From an uncultured Eubacteriales bacterium (GTDB taxonomy: Bacteria > Bacillota > Clostridia > Oscillospirales > Acutalibacteraceae): a DNA stretch of 54,286 nt. This document shows, piece after piece, positions 8,605-15,538 of this stretch; position 1 is the stretch's first letter, and each line of letters begins with the position of its first letter. The notes under the pieces are model-generated. The model was not told the DNA's origin. It ran no database searches and saw nothing but the letters and a program-made list of their open reading frames with translations. The stretch spans positions 1-54,286 of the forward strand of contig CAKSSJ010000012.1 of NCBI GenBank assembly GCA_934488615.1, in the 5' to 3' direction. The position numbers were made by a program, and so were the translations under genes.

Positions 8605-8638
8605 AAAAAAATAACCGAAAAGCTTGGGAGCCTTTCGG
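8605..8638 (-). terminator. Attenuator terminator in the cysK leader
   Basis: In the minus-strand RNA, CCGAAAGGCU and AGCUUUUCGG form a 10-bp stem (one G-U pair) with a CCCA loop, followed directly by UUAUUUUUUUA. It lies 24 nt after the leader-peptide stop and 130 nt before cysK, so it must be bypassed for cysK to be expressed. Confidence 0.88.
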
Positions 8639-8661
8639 TGTTTCGACTGAATAAAGCTTAA

Positions 8662-8745
8662 TCAAAACTTACCCGAAGGCATGACAACAAGAGCGCACAT
8701 ACAGCACTCGATACACATTGAACAAGCGTTAAATGACTTTCTCAT
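8662..8745 (-). CDS. Cysteine-rich leader peptide of cysK
   Basis: A 27-codon ORF with a strong GGAGG site 8 nt before the ATG. Its middle reads ACSMCIECCMC: five of ten residues from position 8 to 17 are Cys, which is extreme for a genome where Cys is rare. Codons 22-25 (GCCTTCGG on the minus strand, plus-strand 8673-8680) can pair with the 5' arm of the terminator downstream, giving an eight-pair antiterminator with one bulged A. A ribosome stalled at the Cys codons would leave that segment free; one that reaches the stop would cover it. This is the arrangement of a classical amino-acid attenuator. The peptide itself probably has no other job. Confidence 0.82.
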   Translation of the reverse strand: MRKSFNACSMCIECCMCALVVMPSGKF

Positions 8746-8790
8746 TGTCTGATCCTCCGTTTCTTACGTCGTTTTCTTTATGTTGGTGAT

Positions 8791-8819
8791 ATAATAGCAC
8801 CATTTACCTACTTTGTCAA
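8791..8819 (-). promoter_or_regulatory. cysK operon promoter
   Basis: Minus-strand TTGACA (8814-8819), 17-nt spacer, TATTAT (8791-8796): a near-perfect sigma-A promoter about 40 nt upstream of the leader-peptide ATG. Confidence 0.88.
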
Positions 8820-8829
8820 TAGGTAAATG
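8801..8829. promoter_or_regulatory. Operator: 10-bp perfect inverted repeat over the cysK -35
   Basis: CATTTACCTA and TAGGTAAATG are perfect inverse arms separated by 9 bp that contain the -35 hexamer. A regulator bound here would block RNA polymerase. The Rrf2 protein encoded in the same operon is the obvious candidate, by context only. Confidence 0.7.
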
Positions 8830-8847
8830 GAAAATTTTTTAATTTTT

Positions 8848-9480
8848 TTATTTTTCTAAAAATTCCGATTTATTCGCACGGATATAGTCCGCCGCAGACT
8901 TGAAGATTTCATTCTTCTTTTCATTCATAAGGCTTTCAAACTCCGCGTCATATTTTGCCAAAAGCTCATTGTCAACGGAAGTTGTCTCGTCGTTATCGTC
9001 GAGCATGATAAACTCCTTGTTGAATATTTCAGCGAATTCGCCGCCTATCGCCTCATTGACCGCCGCCTTTGAAGCGGAAAGAAGCGGTTCGCCGTTTGAG
9101 CGGAAGAACTCGGAGAGCTTGTTCCTGCTGTCCTCAAAAACGTAGCCGAGACAGTAAACGTTCTTCTTGACATTGGAAAGCTCCAGAAACGCATCGTTCA
9201 TATTCGACGCCTTTTCGAGCTTCATCTGAATATTGGCGCACATTCCGACAATCAGCCTGTAATCGTCCTTTTCGGGAAGAAATGTTGTTTCATCGGGATC
9301 TCTGAACTCGTTTCTGAGTGCCTTTTCCTTTTCGAGGTCGGCGATAATGCGCTCCCTCTCCTCATTTCTCTTTTTGCCCGATGTGATAGCCTTGCACCAA
9401 ACAAAAATTGTCAGGGCAATCAAAAGTACAAGCGCAACACCTACCCACGGGTGCTGTGCGATATATTGGAACATACTCAT
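8848..9480 (-). CDS. Membrane-anchored protein of unknown function
   Basis: A 210-residue protein with one N-terminal transmembrane helix (about residues 12-30, GVALVLLIALTIFVW) followed by a charged, mainly helical cytoplasmic part. Residues 36-60 (KKRNEERERIIADLEKEKAL) look like a coiled coil. I do not recognise a family. AAAGGA lies 8 nt before the first ATG. It sits just upstream of the cysK promoter in the same orientation but is separated from it by that promoter, and no clear functional link is visible. Confidence 0.75.
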   Translation of the reverse strand: MSMFQYIAQHPWVGVALVLLIALTIFVWCKAITSGKKRNEERERIIADLEKEKALRNEFRDPDETTFLPEKDDYRLIVGMCANIQMKLEKASNMNDAFLELSNVKKNVYCLGYVFEDSRNKLSEFFRSNGEPLLSASKAAVNEAIGGEFAEIFNKEFIMLDDNDETTSVDNELLAKYDAEFESLMNEKKNEIFKSAADYIRANKSEFLEK

Positions 9481-9565
9481 TTTAAAGATCCTTTCTTTGA
9501 TTTTATATTTTTAAATGGGGGTTAAATAAAGTCTCGATGAATACCAATTCTGAAGCAAATATCTA

Positions 9566-9632
9566 TAGCCTCCCTCTTGAGGGAGGTGGCACGACGAAGT
9601 CGTGACGGAAGGAGTTTAAGTCTGATAGAAAA
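9566..9632 (+). repeat. Dispersed palindromic repeat, type A-like copy
   Basis: CTCCCTCTTGAGGGAG palindrome, then GGTGGCACGACgaaGTCGTGACGGAAGGAG. The second hairpin (CACGAC/GTCGTG) is well formed here, unlike in the 24391 copy. Confidence 0.7.
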
Positions 9633-9633
9633 T

Positions 9634-9768
9634 TACTCCCTCAGTCAGCTTCGCTGCCAGCGTCTCGCTGCGGCTCGGTCACGTCGCGGCTCTGACAGTC
9701 CACCGGACTGTCATTCACTACCGCGCCGACACTTCGCTACCCCAGAGGAGGAGCCCACGCTCTATGAT
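9634..9768 (+). repeat. Dispersed repeat, type B copy
   Basis: Nearly identical to 22304-22438 from CAGCGTCTCGCTG to GGAGGAGCCCACGCTC. Its hairpin is GACAGTCC-ACC-GGACTGTC (9694-9712). The rest of the gene-free stretch 9481-10040 holds only another partial hairpin copy near 9890 (GGCTCCCCTGTAGTGGAGG). Confidence 0.8.
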
Positions 9769-10040
9769 AATTTCTGCTGATATTTTATCAGCTTTCCCCT
9801 CAATGGGAAGCCATGGTAAAATTCTGCTAACTTTATCGAAACAACTTTAGATTGAATTAAAATTGTTCATGGAAACAATCTCGGCTCCCCTGTAGTGGAG
9901 GCAAGAAAATTTCTGCTAATCTTAACAAAAAGATACCCATACTTTAGCGAGAGATTTTTTCGTTAGACAGTTCAAAGTTCTCGATGGCTATATTATTATA
10001 TGCCGAGAGGGCTTTGGGCTGTATCACGGAAAAAGATCCG

Positions 10041-10862
10041 CTAAATCAATGCTTTGTAGATGTCGCCTTTTTTATACCCCGACAGCTTCGCCGTCTGCTT
10101 CGCCGCTTCGCTGACGCTCATGCCGCTTTCGACGCTGTGACGGGCGCACTCTATCGCCTGCTCAAGGGTCATTTTATCTTCGGTTTTCTCGGGCTCCGCA
10201 CCCTTGATAACAAGAACAATTTCGCCCTTAACGCTGCCGTCGGCGTACTTCTCAACGGCTTCGTCAAGCGTGGTACGGATAACCTCCTCGTGAATTTTCG
10301 TAATCTCACGGACTATTGCAATTTCACGGTTGCCGAAAACCTTGTTCATGTCTCGGAGCGTTGCGCCCAGCTTGTGAGGCGCTTCATAGAAAAGCATTGT
10401 TCTTGTCTCTTTTTCGAGCGAGAGAAGATGCTCACGGCGGCTCGGCTTGTTCACGCTGAGGAAGCCCTCAAAGGTGAACCGACCCGACGGGAAGCCCGAA
10501 AGCGCAAGCGCAGTCGAAAAGGCGCACGGACCGGGAACGGATTCAACCTGCACTCCCCTGTCGTGGCAAAGACGCACAAGATTCTCGCCGGGGTCGGAAA
10601 TTGCAGGCATACCTGCGTCGGTCACGATCGCACCGTTCTCACCCGAGAGAATTCGCTGAACTATCAGCTCGCCGTGCTCCTTTTTATTGTGTTCAAAATA
10701 GCTTATCATGCTCTTTTTTATGCCGAAATGATTGAGCAGTTTGAGGGTCACTCTCGTATCCTCGGCGGCAATGAAATCAACCTTTTCAAGCGTTTCAACC
10801 GCGCGCGGCGAAAAATCCCCGAGATTGCCTATCGGAGTTCCGACAACATAAAGCTTACTCAT
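10041..10862 (-). CDS. rsmI: 16S rRNA (cytidine-1402-2'-O)-methyltransferase RsmI
   Basis: A 273-residue SAM-dependent methyltransferase of the tetrapyrrole-methylase fold. The N-terminus LYVVGTPIGNLGDFSPRA and the following ETLEKVDFIAAEDTRVT are diagnostic for RsmI, as are the central VTDAGMPAISDPGENLV and the VPGPCAFSTALALSG loop. It 2'-O-methylates C1402 in the ribosomal P site, a decoding-fidelity modification. The ATG overlaps the stop of the upstream methyltransferase gene (ATGA), so both are translated from one mRNA. Confidence 0.96.
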   Translation of the reverse strand: MSKLYVVGTPIGNLGDFSPRAVETLEKVDFIAAEDTRVTLKLLNHFGIKKSMISYFEHNKKEHGELIVQRILSGENGAIVTDAGMPAISDPGENLVRLCHDRGVQVESVPGPCAFSTALALSGFPSGRFTFEGFLSVNKPSRREHLLSLEKETRTMLFYEAPHKLGATLRDMNKVFGNREIAIVREITKIHEEVIRTTLDEAVEKYADGSVKGEIVLVIKGAEPEKTEDKMTLEQAIECARHSVESGMSVSEAAKQTAKLSGYKKGDIYKALI

Positions 10863-11593
10863 TTAACGTTCTCCTTATACTCACCGTAAATATCGGTTAC
10901 TTCCTTTGAAAGCTCGCCGTCCTCACCGTACATTATCAGAAGCGGATCAACATTCATAAACGGCTTGCCGCCCTTTCTGCCCTCAATAAGGAACAGCCAC
11001 GGACGCGTGTACGGCGTTTTTGCAACAAGGCGAAGCCGCTTCGGCTCAATGCCGTTATTCTTCATGGCAACTATCGTATCGCTGAGCCTTTCGGGACGGT
11101 TGCACATGCAAAGTCTGCCACCGAAATTCAGCAAATATGCCGCCGCAGAACAGATATCGTCAAGCTTACATTCAACCTCATGCCTTGCTATGAGCTCGGC
11201 AGGCGCAACGCTTTTTATGCCGCTGTCCGCCGCCTTGTACGGAGGGTTCATCGTCACAACATCCATTGAAGCGTGAGAAAGAACCGACTTTATGTCTTTG
11301 AGGTCATGGTTTATCGGCTTGACCTTTGCTTCGACAGAGCTTTTGCGAACGGAGTCGCAGGTCTGCATATAGCCCTTCTCCTGCAATTCGACAGCGGTTA
11401 TCTCCTTGGCACAGTTGTTTCTGCACCAGAGCATCGGAATTATTCCGCAGCCCGTGCCGAGGTCGCACGCCCTTTCATTGCGCTTAGGCGATGCAAAATC
11501 GGCAAGCAGAACGGCGTCCGTGCCGAAGGTATGCTCCTTTGATACGGCAACATATATGCCCGAGCCGAGAAATTCATAGTTAAAATCGGACAT
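10859..11593 (-). CDS. tRNA1(Val) (adenine-37-N6)-methyltransferase-like protein (YabB/TrmN6)
   Basis: A 244-residue class I SAM methyltransferase. Motif I is CDLGTGCGIIPML near residue 44, and motif IV NPPY (MDVVTMNPPYKA, near residue 115) marks it as an amino-group N6-adenine methylase of the TrmN6/YabB family. The N-terminus has the family's FGTDAVLLADFA. It is first in a two-gene operon with rsmI, a pairing common in Clostridia. The exact RNA target is inferred from family. Confidence 0.88.
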   Translation of the reverse strand: MSDFNYEFLGSGIYVAVSKEHTFGTDAVLLADFASPKRNERACDLGTGCGIIPMLWCRNNCAKEITAVELQEKGYMQTCDSVRKSSVEAKVKPINHDLKDIKSVLSHASMDVVTMNPPYKAADSGIKSVAPAELIARHEVECKLDDICSAAAYLLNFGGRLCMCNRPERLSDTIVAMKNNGIEPKRLRLVAKTPYTRPWLFLIEGRKGGKPFMNVDPLLIMYGEDGELSKEVTDIYGEYKENVK

Positions 11594-11625
11594 AGCCTTG
11601 CCCCCGTTCAGTAATCATAATGTAT

Positions 11626-11654
11626 ATTATACAACGTAAACAGCGCCGTGTCAA
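11626..11654 (-). promoter_or_regulatory. Promoter of the trmN6-rsmI operon
   Basis: Minus-strand TTGACA (11649-11654), 17-nt spacer, TATAAT (11626-11631): full consensus. The -35 lies inside the loop of the terminator hairpin of the gene upstream. Confidence 0.88.
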
Positions 11655-11670
11655 AGGTAACGACGCTGTT
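11639..11670 (-). terminator. Hairpin terminator after the TauE-like gene
   Basis: AACAGCGTCGT and ACGGCGCTGTT form an 11-bp stem with one G-U pair, 6 nt after the stop. The T tract is poor on the minus side, so it may be leaky. Confidence 0.55.
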
Positions 11671-11675
11671 CTTGG

Positions 11676-12446
11676 TTATTTTATTCTGTTGACGATAATT
11701 ATTGCTGCTCCGAGCACAACGAGAACCACGCCTGTTGCACGATTCAGCGTTTTCGCCGAGACCTTATTGGCAATCAATGCCGCAATGAGCGCAAAGACAA
11801 GGGTGCTGATTATACAAGTAACAAGCGCAACCGGATCGGGTGCACCGCCTATCGCAAAGTGGCTGACCGAGCCCGTCAGTGCCGTTGCCGCCATGATGAA
11901 TACACTTGTGCCGACCGCCGTTTTAAGCTCATATCCGAGCACTGTTGTGAGGACGAGAAGCATCATCATTCCACCGCCTGCGCCGATAAATCCGCAGATA
12001 AATCCGACCATTGAGCCGCAAATCACCGAGCGAATCGCCTTTTGCTTCGCCGTGGCATTTTGCAGTCTTGCTTTCGGTGCAACAACAGGCTTGACGATGA
12101 ACTTTATACCGAGGAGAAAGGTCATAAACACGGAAAAATTACCCATGGTCGTTTTGGGCACGATACTTGCAACGTAGCTGCCGACAAGTGTAAAACAGAG
12201 CACCGAAACCATCATGATAAGTCCGTTACGGATATCAAGATTTTTATTTTTTCCGTAAGTATAAGCCGAAACCGCACTTGCAAGCACGTCGCTCGCCAGC
12301 GCAATTCCGACGGCAAGATAAGAGTCCATATCGAGGAATGTTATCAGCATGGGGCTGATTACAGCGGCGGCGCTCATTCCCGCAAAGCCCGTGCCGAGAC
12401 CTGCGCCGATACCCGCAATGATACAAATTATAATTTTAAAAAGCAT
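11676..12446 (-). CDS. TauE/SafE-family membrane permease
   Basis: A 256-residue integral membrane protein with about eight hydrophobic helices in two repeats. Both repeats carry the family-type glycine-rich start: GIGAGLGTGFAGMSAAAVISPML near the N-terminus and GFICGFIGAGGGMMMLLVL near residue 155. TauE/SafE proteins export sulfite, sulfoacetate or other organosulfur anions; the substrate here is unknown. The ATG overlaps the MarR stop codon (TAATG), so regulator and permease form one operon and the permease is likely de-repressed by a MarR ligand. Confidence 0.88.
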   Translation of the reverse strand: MLFKIIICIIAGIGAGLGTGFAGMSAAAVISPMLITFLDMDSYLAVGIALASDVLASAVSAYTYGKNKNLDIRNGLIMMVSVLCFTLVGSYVASIVPKTTMGNFSVFMTFLLGIKFIVKPVVAPKARLQNATAKQKAIRSVICGSMVGFICGFIGAGGGMMMLLVLTTVLGYELKTAVGTSVFIMAATALTGSVSHFAIGGAPDPVALVTCIISTLVFALIAALIANKVSAKTLNRATGVVLVVLGAAIIIVNRIK

Positions 12447-12886
12447 TAAGCTTCCTCCCGACCGAACAAATTGATGTTCTCAAGTATTTTTTCATTCACT
12501 CTTTCAAAAATCTCCTCTTCCTCGGGGGAAATTCCGCTTTTCAGCGCGGAAATAAATTTTTCCTGCATTTCTCTGCCGTCCGAGATTATATTCTGTGCCG
12601 ATTCGGTCGGCGCAAGGCGGTGAATTCGCCTGTCGGAGGGATCGTCCGTGCGGACTAAATAGCCCTTTTGAATAAGCGTTTCGACCGCAACGGAAGCAAT
12701 TCCGCTTTTGATTCCCCTGACGGCGCAAATATCCCTCGCCGTGTTGTTCTCGGGATTGTTGGCGCAAAACATCAGAACGTCAAAGCAGGACTGATTTATT
12801 CCGTATTTTTTGCACAGCGGCTGAGAAAGTCCGCTGTAAATATTCGCAAGCTTCTTCCCCACCGCTATCATCTTTATCGCAGTCAT
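12446..12886 (-). CDS. MarR-family transcriptional regulator
   Basis: A 146-residue winged-helix regulator with the MarR arrangement: dimerisation helices at both ends, a helix-turn-helix around NNTARDICAVRGIKSGIASVAVETLI, and a wing with the conserved DPSDRRIHRLAPTE. The longest open frame begins at a TTG inside the Shine-Dalgarno site; the ATG at 12884-12886 lies 5 nt after GGAGG and is taken as the start. It leads the operon with the TauE-like permease. A short palindrome between its promoter and start (12903-12914) is a candidate autoregulatory operator. Confidence 0.92.
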   Translation of the reverse strand: MTAIKMIAVGKKLANIYSGLSQPLCKKYGINQSCFDVLMFCANNPENNTARDICAVRGIKSGIASVAVETLIQKGYLVRTDDPSDRRIHRLAPTESAQNIISDGREMQEKFISALKSGISPEEEEIFERVNEKILENINLFGREEA

Positions 12887-12902
12887 GGTATCCTCCAATT
12901 AG

Positions 12903-12914
12903 TCTAAAATTAGA
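12903..12914. promoter_or_regulatory. Candidate MarR operator
   Basis: The perfect palindrome TCTAAAATTAGA (arms TCTAA/TTAGA) lies just downstream of the -10, around the expected transcription start of marR-tauE, where a bound MarR dimer would block transcription. Confidence 0.45.
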
Positions 12915-12923
12915 ATTTCTATA

Positions 12924-12952
12924 ATTATATCACTTGTTATTCCGAATGTCAA
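12924..12952 (-). promoter_or_regulatory. marR-tauE promoter
   Basis: Minus-strand TTGACA (12947-12952), 17-nt spacer, TATAAT (12924-12929): perfect sigma-A consensus. Confidence 0.92.
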
Positions 12953-12983
12953 GCGGCAGAGATGATACCGCCGTAATATAACA

Positions 12984-13018
12984 AAAATCGCCGTGCATAC
13001 CTTTCGATACGCACGGCG
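12984..13018 (-). terminator. Ferredoxin gene terminator
   Basis: A 13-bp stem (CGCCGTGCGTATC with GGTATGCACGGCG, two G-U pairs), a GAAA tetraloop and ATTTTTG. It lies about 85 nt after the ferredoxin stop. Confidence 0.88.
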
Positions 13019-13102
13019 TCTTTGATCTTTTATTATGTTTTTTGAAGCGAATCACATTGTGGAATGATTTCAACCGCCTCGTTAAACATCACAAAGCTTT
13101 AA

Positions 13103-13273
13103 TTATTCCTCTGTCGGAGCTCCGACCGGGCAAACATCGGCACAAGCGCCGCAGGATGCACAAGCATCAGCGTCGATCTCATACTTGCCGTCGCCTTCGG
13201 AAATAGCACCTACCGGGCACTCAGCCTCGCAAGCACCGCAAGCGATACAGTCGTCTGTAATCTTAAAAGCCAT
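13103..13273 (-). CDS. 2[4Fe-4S] ferredoxin
   Basis: A 56-residue clostridial-type ferredoxin. Two CxxCxxCxxxCP motifs are intact: Cys9, 12, 15, 19 and Cys38, 41, 44, 48. It would carry two low-potential [4Fe-4S] clusters and serve as general electron carrier for hydrogenases, pyruvate:ferredoxin oxidoreductase and similar enzymes. The open frame runs 50 codons further upstream, but AAGGAGG lies 8 nt before the ATG at 13271-13273 and that gives the normal N-terminus MAFKITDDC. It is monocistronic, with its own promoter and terminator. Confidence 0.97.
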   Translation of the reverse strand: MAFKITDDCIACGACEAECPVGAISEGDGKYEIDADACASCGACADVCPVGAPTEE

Positions 13274-13306
13274 TGTTGTTACCTCCTTGCTGGTTGATTT
13301 GACTTT

Positions 13307-13334
13307 ATTGTAACATATTCCTGCAAAAAAGCAA
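13307..13334 (-). promoter_or_regulatory. Ferredoxin promoter
   Basis: Minus-strand TTGCTT (13329-13334), 16-nt spacer, TACAAT (13307-13312), about 35 nt before the start. Confidence 0.6.
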
Positions 13335-13374
13335 GAGTTTTTACAAATTATTTTCATGGAAAATACTATTATTT

Positions 13375-14331
13375 TTACTCGATTTTTATGCCCGTATAGT
13401 AATGCTTCAATATTTCCTGCCAATCCGAGCCCTGACGTGCCATATAATCCGCTCCGTACTGGCTCATGCCGACCATATGTCCGTTACCCACCGTTCTGAC
13501 GGTGAACCGTTTGTCCGCGTAGCTTATTGTAAATATCCTGCTCGAAAGTCCGAGCGCCTTTTTTATGTCGTTTCCGCCGACCTTCGTTCCGCCTATCTCA
13601 ACGGTACGCACAAAGCCCGTGTTCGTTTTATCCGTTTTGCCTATCCACTTTTCGCAGTCGTCCGAAAGCTCTATCCCGTCAATAATTTGAATTGCCGAGC
13701 TGAATTTTTCCTTATCAAAGGCTATTGTGGTTTCGTAATCGGGCGAGAGCTTGTCACCGTCGCTCGTAACAGGCTGAAGATATGCAATATCCTCTCCCCA
13801 CACGGTTTTTGCACTCTCGGTTTTTCCCGAGCAAAGCTCATGATAAGCCGCAAGGATCGGCTCGCCTCCGTAGGTCATTTTTTTGCCGAGAACCGAATCA
13901 ACGATTTTTTCGGCTTTTTTCTCGTACTCGTCATAGCTGTCTCCCCATTTTTTCTTCCGTGCATCCTTGTTGAGATAGCCCTGATGAGTTTTGGAATCGT
14001 CGGAAATATCCGCTCCGTTGAGGTCGTCCTTGTTCTCCTTTTCCTTGCAATAAAGCGCGTATGTATAGCATGCGACCGCCTGCGCCTTGAGCGCCTCATC
14101 ATGGCAGTCCATGCTCATTTCCGCCGCCAGTGCGCCGACGGTATATTCCTTTATATCCGTTTTTTCGACCTTTCCGCTCTCGCTTTTCATAACGCTTATA
14201 ACTCCGCCGTCGGAGCTTTCCGTTATTTTCTCGTCAACGGCGACAGCTCCCTTCGGCTTTTCCATCGCCGTCAGGGGCATCAGTATCATCGCCGCCATAA
14301 GCACCGAGCAAAGTATCAGGTATTTCCTCAT
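13375..14331 (-). CDS. spoIID: Stage II sporulation protein D (SpoIID)
   Basis: Lytic transglycosylase of the forespore-engulfment complex; 318 residues with one N-terminal membrane helix (residues 4-22). The SpoIID/LytB domain starts VGALAAEMSMDCHDEALKAQAV; Glu71 is at the position of the catalytic Glu of Bacillus SpoIID. YHELCSGKTESAKTVWG and the C-terminal GHMVGMSQYGADYMA are strong family signatures. It degrades peptidoglycan lacking stem peptides on the mother-cell side. A sigma-E-type promoter lies directly upstream (14352-14380). The partner genes spoIIM and spoIIP are not in the window. Confidence 0.96.
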   Translation of the reverse strand: MRKYLILCSVLMAAMILMPLTAMEKPKGAVAVDEKITESSDGGVISVMKSESGKVEKTDIKEYTVGALAAEMSMDCHDEALKAQAVACYTYALYCKEKENKDDLNGADISDDSKTHQGYLNKDARKKKWGDSYDEYEKKAEKIVDSVLGKKMTYGGEPILAAYHELCSGKTESAKTVWGEDIAYLQPVTSDGDKLSPDYETTIAFDKEKFSSAIQIIDGIELSDDCEKWIGKTDKTNTGFVRTVEIGGTKVGGNDIKKALGLSSRIFTISYADKRFTVRTVGNGHMVGMSQYGADYMARQGSDWQEILKHYYTGIKIE

Positions 14332-14351
14332 CGTTCATTCCTCCCGAAGAA

Positions 14352-14380
14352 ATACTATGCGGACAAGTCGGCACATATGA
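14352..14380 (-). promoter_or_regulatory. Sigma-E-type promoter of spoIID
   Basis: Minus-strand TCATATG (14374-14380), exactly 14-nt spacer, CATAGTAT (14352-14359). This fits the sigma-E consensus (KMATATT, 13-15 nt, CATACAMT) with few mismatches. It lies 20 nt before the ATG, and spoIID is a sigma-E gene in Bacillus. Confidence 0.7.
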
Positions 14381-14406
14381 AAAGAAGCACCGAAAAATCA
14401 GTGCTT
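14379..14406 (-). terminator. Terminator overlapping the stop of the 178-residue gene
   Basis: AAGCAC and GTGCTT with a 10-nt loop; the left arm includes the last codons of the gene. It is followed by TTCTTTTC. The stem is short. Confidence 0.55.
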
Positions 14407-14934
14407 CCTGAATAATTTTCTGAATTGTTTCTGCCACTTTCTGTAGTATGCTATTTCGAGCCTTTCGATCGCGATATCGTACATGATGAATGCGGCAAGT
14501 CCGAGCACGACGAGCAACGGGATCATGAAGTCCTGCGTGTCCTCCAAAAGCTCGGTCGAGATGCCGAAAACGTGCATTATTATATAGTATGTCGCAACAG
14601 TAACTCCGACAAAGAATACCGCCTTGACGATATAACCGATGACCTTAGGCAGCCTATCGAAAAGGAGCTTTATCAGCGGATAGTAGCCGATCAGAGCTAT
14701 GTAGATCGCCACAGCCTCTTTTTCGGGCACAACAAGCGCACTGACTATCGACGTGCCGGCATAAACGCCGAGCGCCCATTTCCAGTCGCACTCAATACGC
14801 ATAAACATAACGAGGATCGCCGCAAGTGCAGGAATCGCATAGGTCAGGAACGGAATAACAGAGGCCAGCATCATCAGCGCCGCCGAAAGGCCGATACACA
14901 TTCCGCCCAGAGCCGTTTTTACCGTATTTTTCAT
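14398..14934 (-). CDS. Integral membrane protein, ECF S-component-like
   Basis: 178 residues with five or six transmembrane helices and a short basic C-terminal tail (YYRKWQKQFRKLFRKH). The N-terminal pattern TALGGMCIGLSAALMMLASVIPFLTYAIPALAAI resembles substrate-binding S components of energy-coupling-factor transporters, or YybS-type proteins, but I cannot assign a ligand. No ATPase or T-component gene is nearby. It follows the J-like/DUF5685 genes closely (10 nt) and may share their transcript. Confidence 0.65.
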   Translation of the reverse strand: MKNTVKTALGGMCIGLSAALMMLASVIPFLTYAIPALAAILVMFMRIECDWKWALGVYAGTSIVSALVVPEKEAVAIYIALIGYYPLIKLLFDRLPKVIGYIVKAVFFVGVTVATYYIIMHVFGISTELLEDTQDFMIPLLVVLGLAAFIMYDIAIERLEIAYYRKWQKQFRKLFRKH

Positions 14935-14944
14935 AGCATCACCG

Positions 14945-15538
14945 TCAACAGCATCTTATAAGGTCGCCGCCCATACATTCACAGCAGCAATCGGCGCACA
15001 TGAGCGATGAGCAGATATTGCACGGACTGCAGCAGCCGTCGTTATCGTCATTCTGTCTGTTCTTTCTGAAATTGCCCTTTGACTCTCGGTCAAGCTGATT
15101 GAATGCAGCTTCGTATTCCGAATTGCCGGGCTCCATTTCCTTGGCTTTTCGGAAGCTTTCGAGTGCGCTCTCAAGCCAGCCCCTTCTGTGCTGAATCGTG
15201 CCCTTGAGGTAGTACCATTCGGCATTTCTGCGCTGATAAGGTATGCCGTCGAGCAGCGTTTCGGCATCGTCTATTCTGCCGCTGTTGAGCTTCGCCCGTA
15301 TATCGCCGAACTCTGAGGTCTGTCCGCCCGCTGCGTTTGCTCCGAATCCCGAATCGGCATAGGAGGTATTCGTTCTGCTGCCGCCGAGATTGTTGATTAT
15401 AAAATCATATGCGTCGTTCAGCTCGTTCATCTTCGCCTGATTTTCGCTGTACTGACGAGCCTTGTCGCGGTATGCTCTTTTGATCTCGTCCATGCTTGCC
15501 GATGCCGTAACACCGAGCACTTCATACGGATTTTTCAC
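14945..15538 (-). CDS. Degenerate J-domain protein with TPR-like repeats and Cys-rich tail
   Basis: 197 residues. The N-terminus NPYEVLGVTASASMDEIKRAYRDKARQY is a clear J-domain start, but the sequence then passes straight to SENQAKMNELNDAYDFI: the HPD tripeptide needed to stimulate Hsp70 and about 15 loop residues are absent. A middle part has TPR-like helices (RRNAEWYYLKGTIQHRRGWLESALESFRKA). The last 30 residues hold 11 Cys. The start is the GTG at 15536-15538, with GGAGG 9 nt upstream; the longer TTG frame begins inside the ribosome site. It overlaps the DUF5685 gene by 17 nt, so the two are translationally coupled. Confidence 0.8.
   Translation of the reverse strand: MKNPYEVLGVTASASMDEIKRAYRDKARQYSENQAKMNELNDAYDFIINNLGGSRTNTSYADSGFGANAAGGQTSEFGDIRAKLNSGRIDDAETLLDGIPYQRRNAEWYYLKGTIQHRRGWLESALESFRKAKEMEPGNSEYEAAFNQLDRESKGNFRKNRQNDDNDGCCSPCNICSSLMCADCCCECMGGDLIRCC

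Noticed and set aside
8475..8790. T-box or SAM riboswitch in the cysK leader
   Set aside because: No T-box consensus (TGGNACCGCG) or SAM-riboswitch core was found; the Cys-rich ORF and terminator explain the leader.
9577..9780. Open frame within the repeats
   Set aside because: It runs through type A and B palindromic repeats that also occur elsewhere without an open frame.
13019..13102. 18-codon ORF between ferredoxin and its terminator
   Set aside because: No ribosome site, and its composition fits untranslated 3' sequence.
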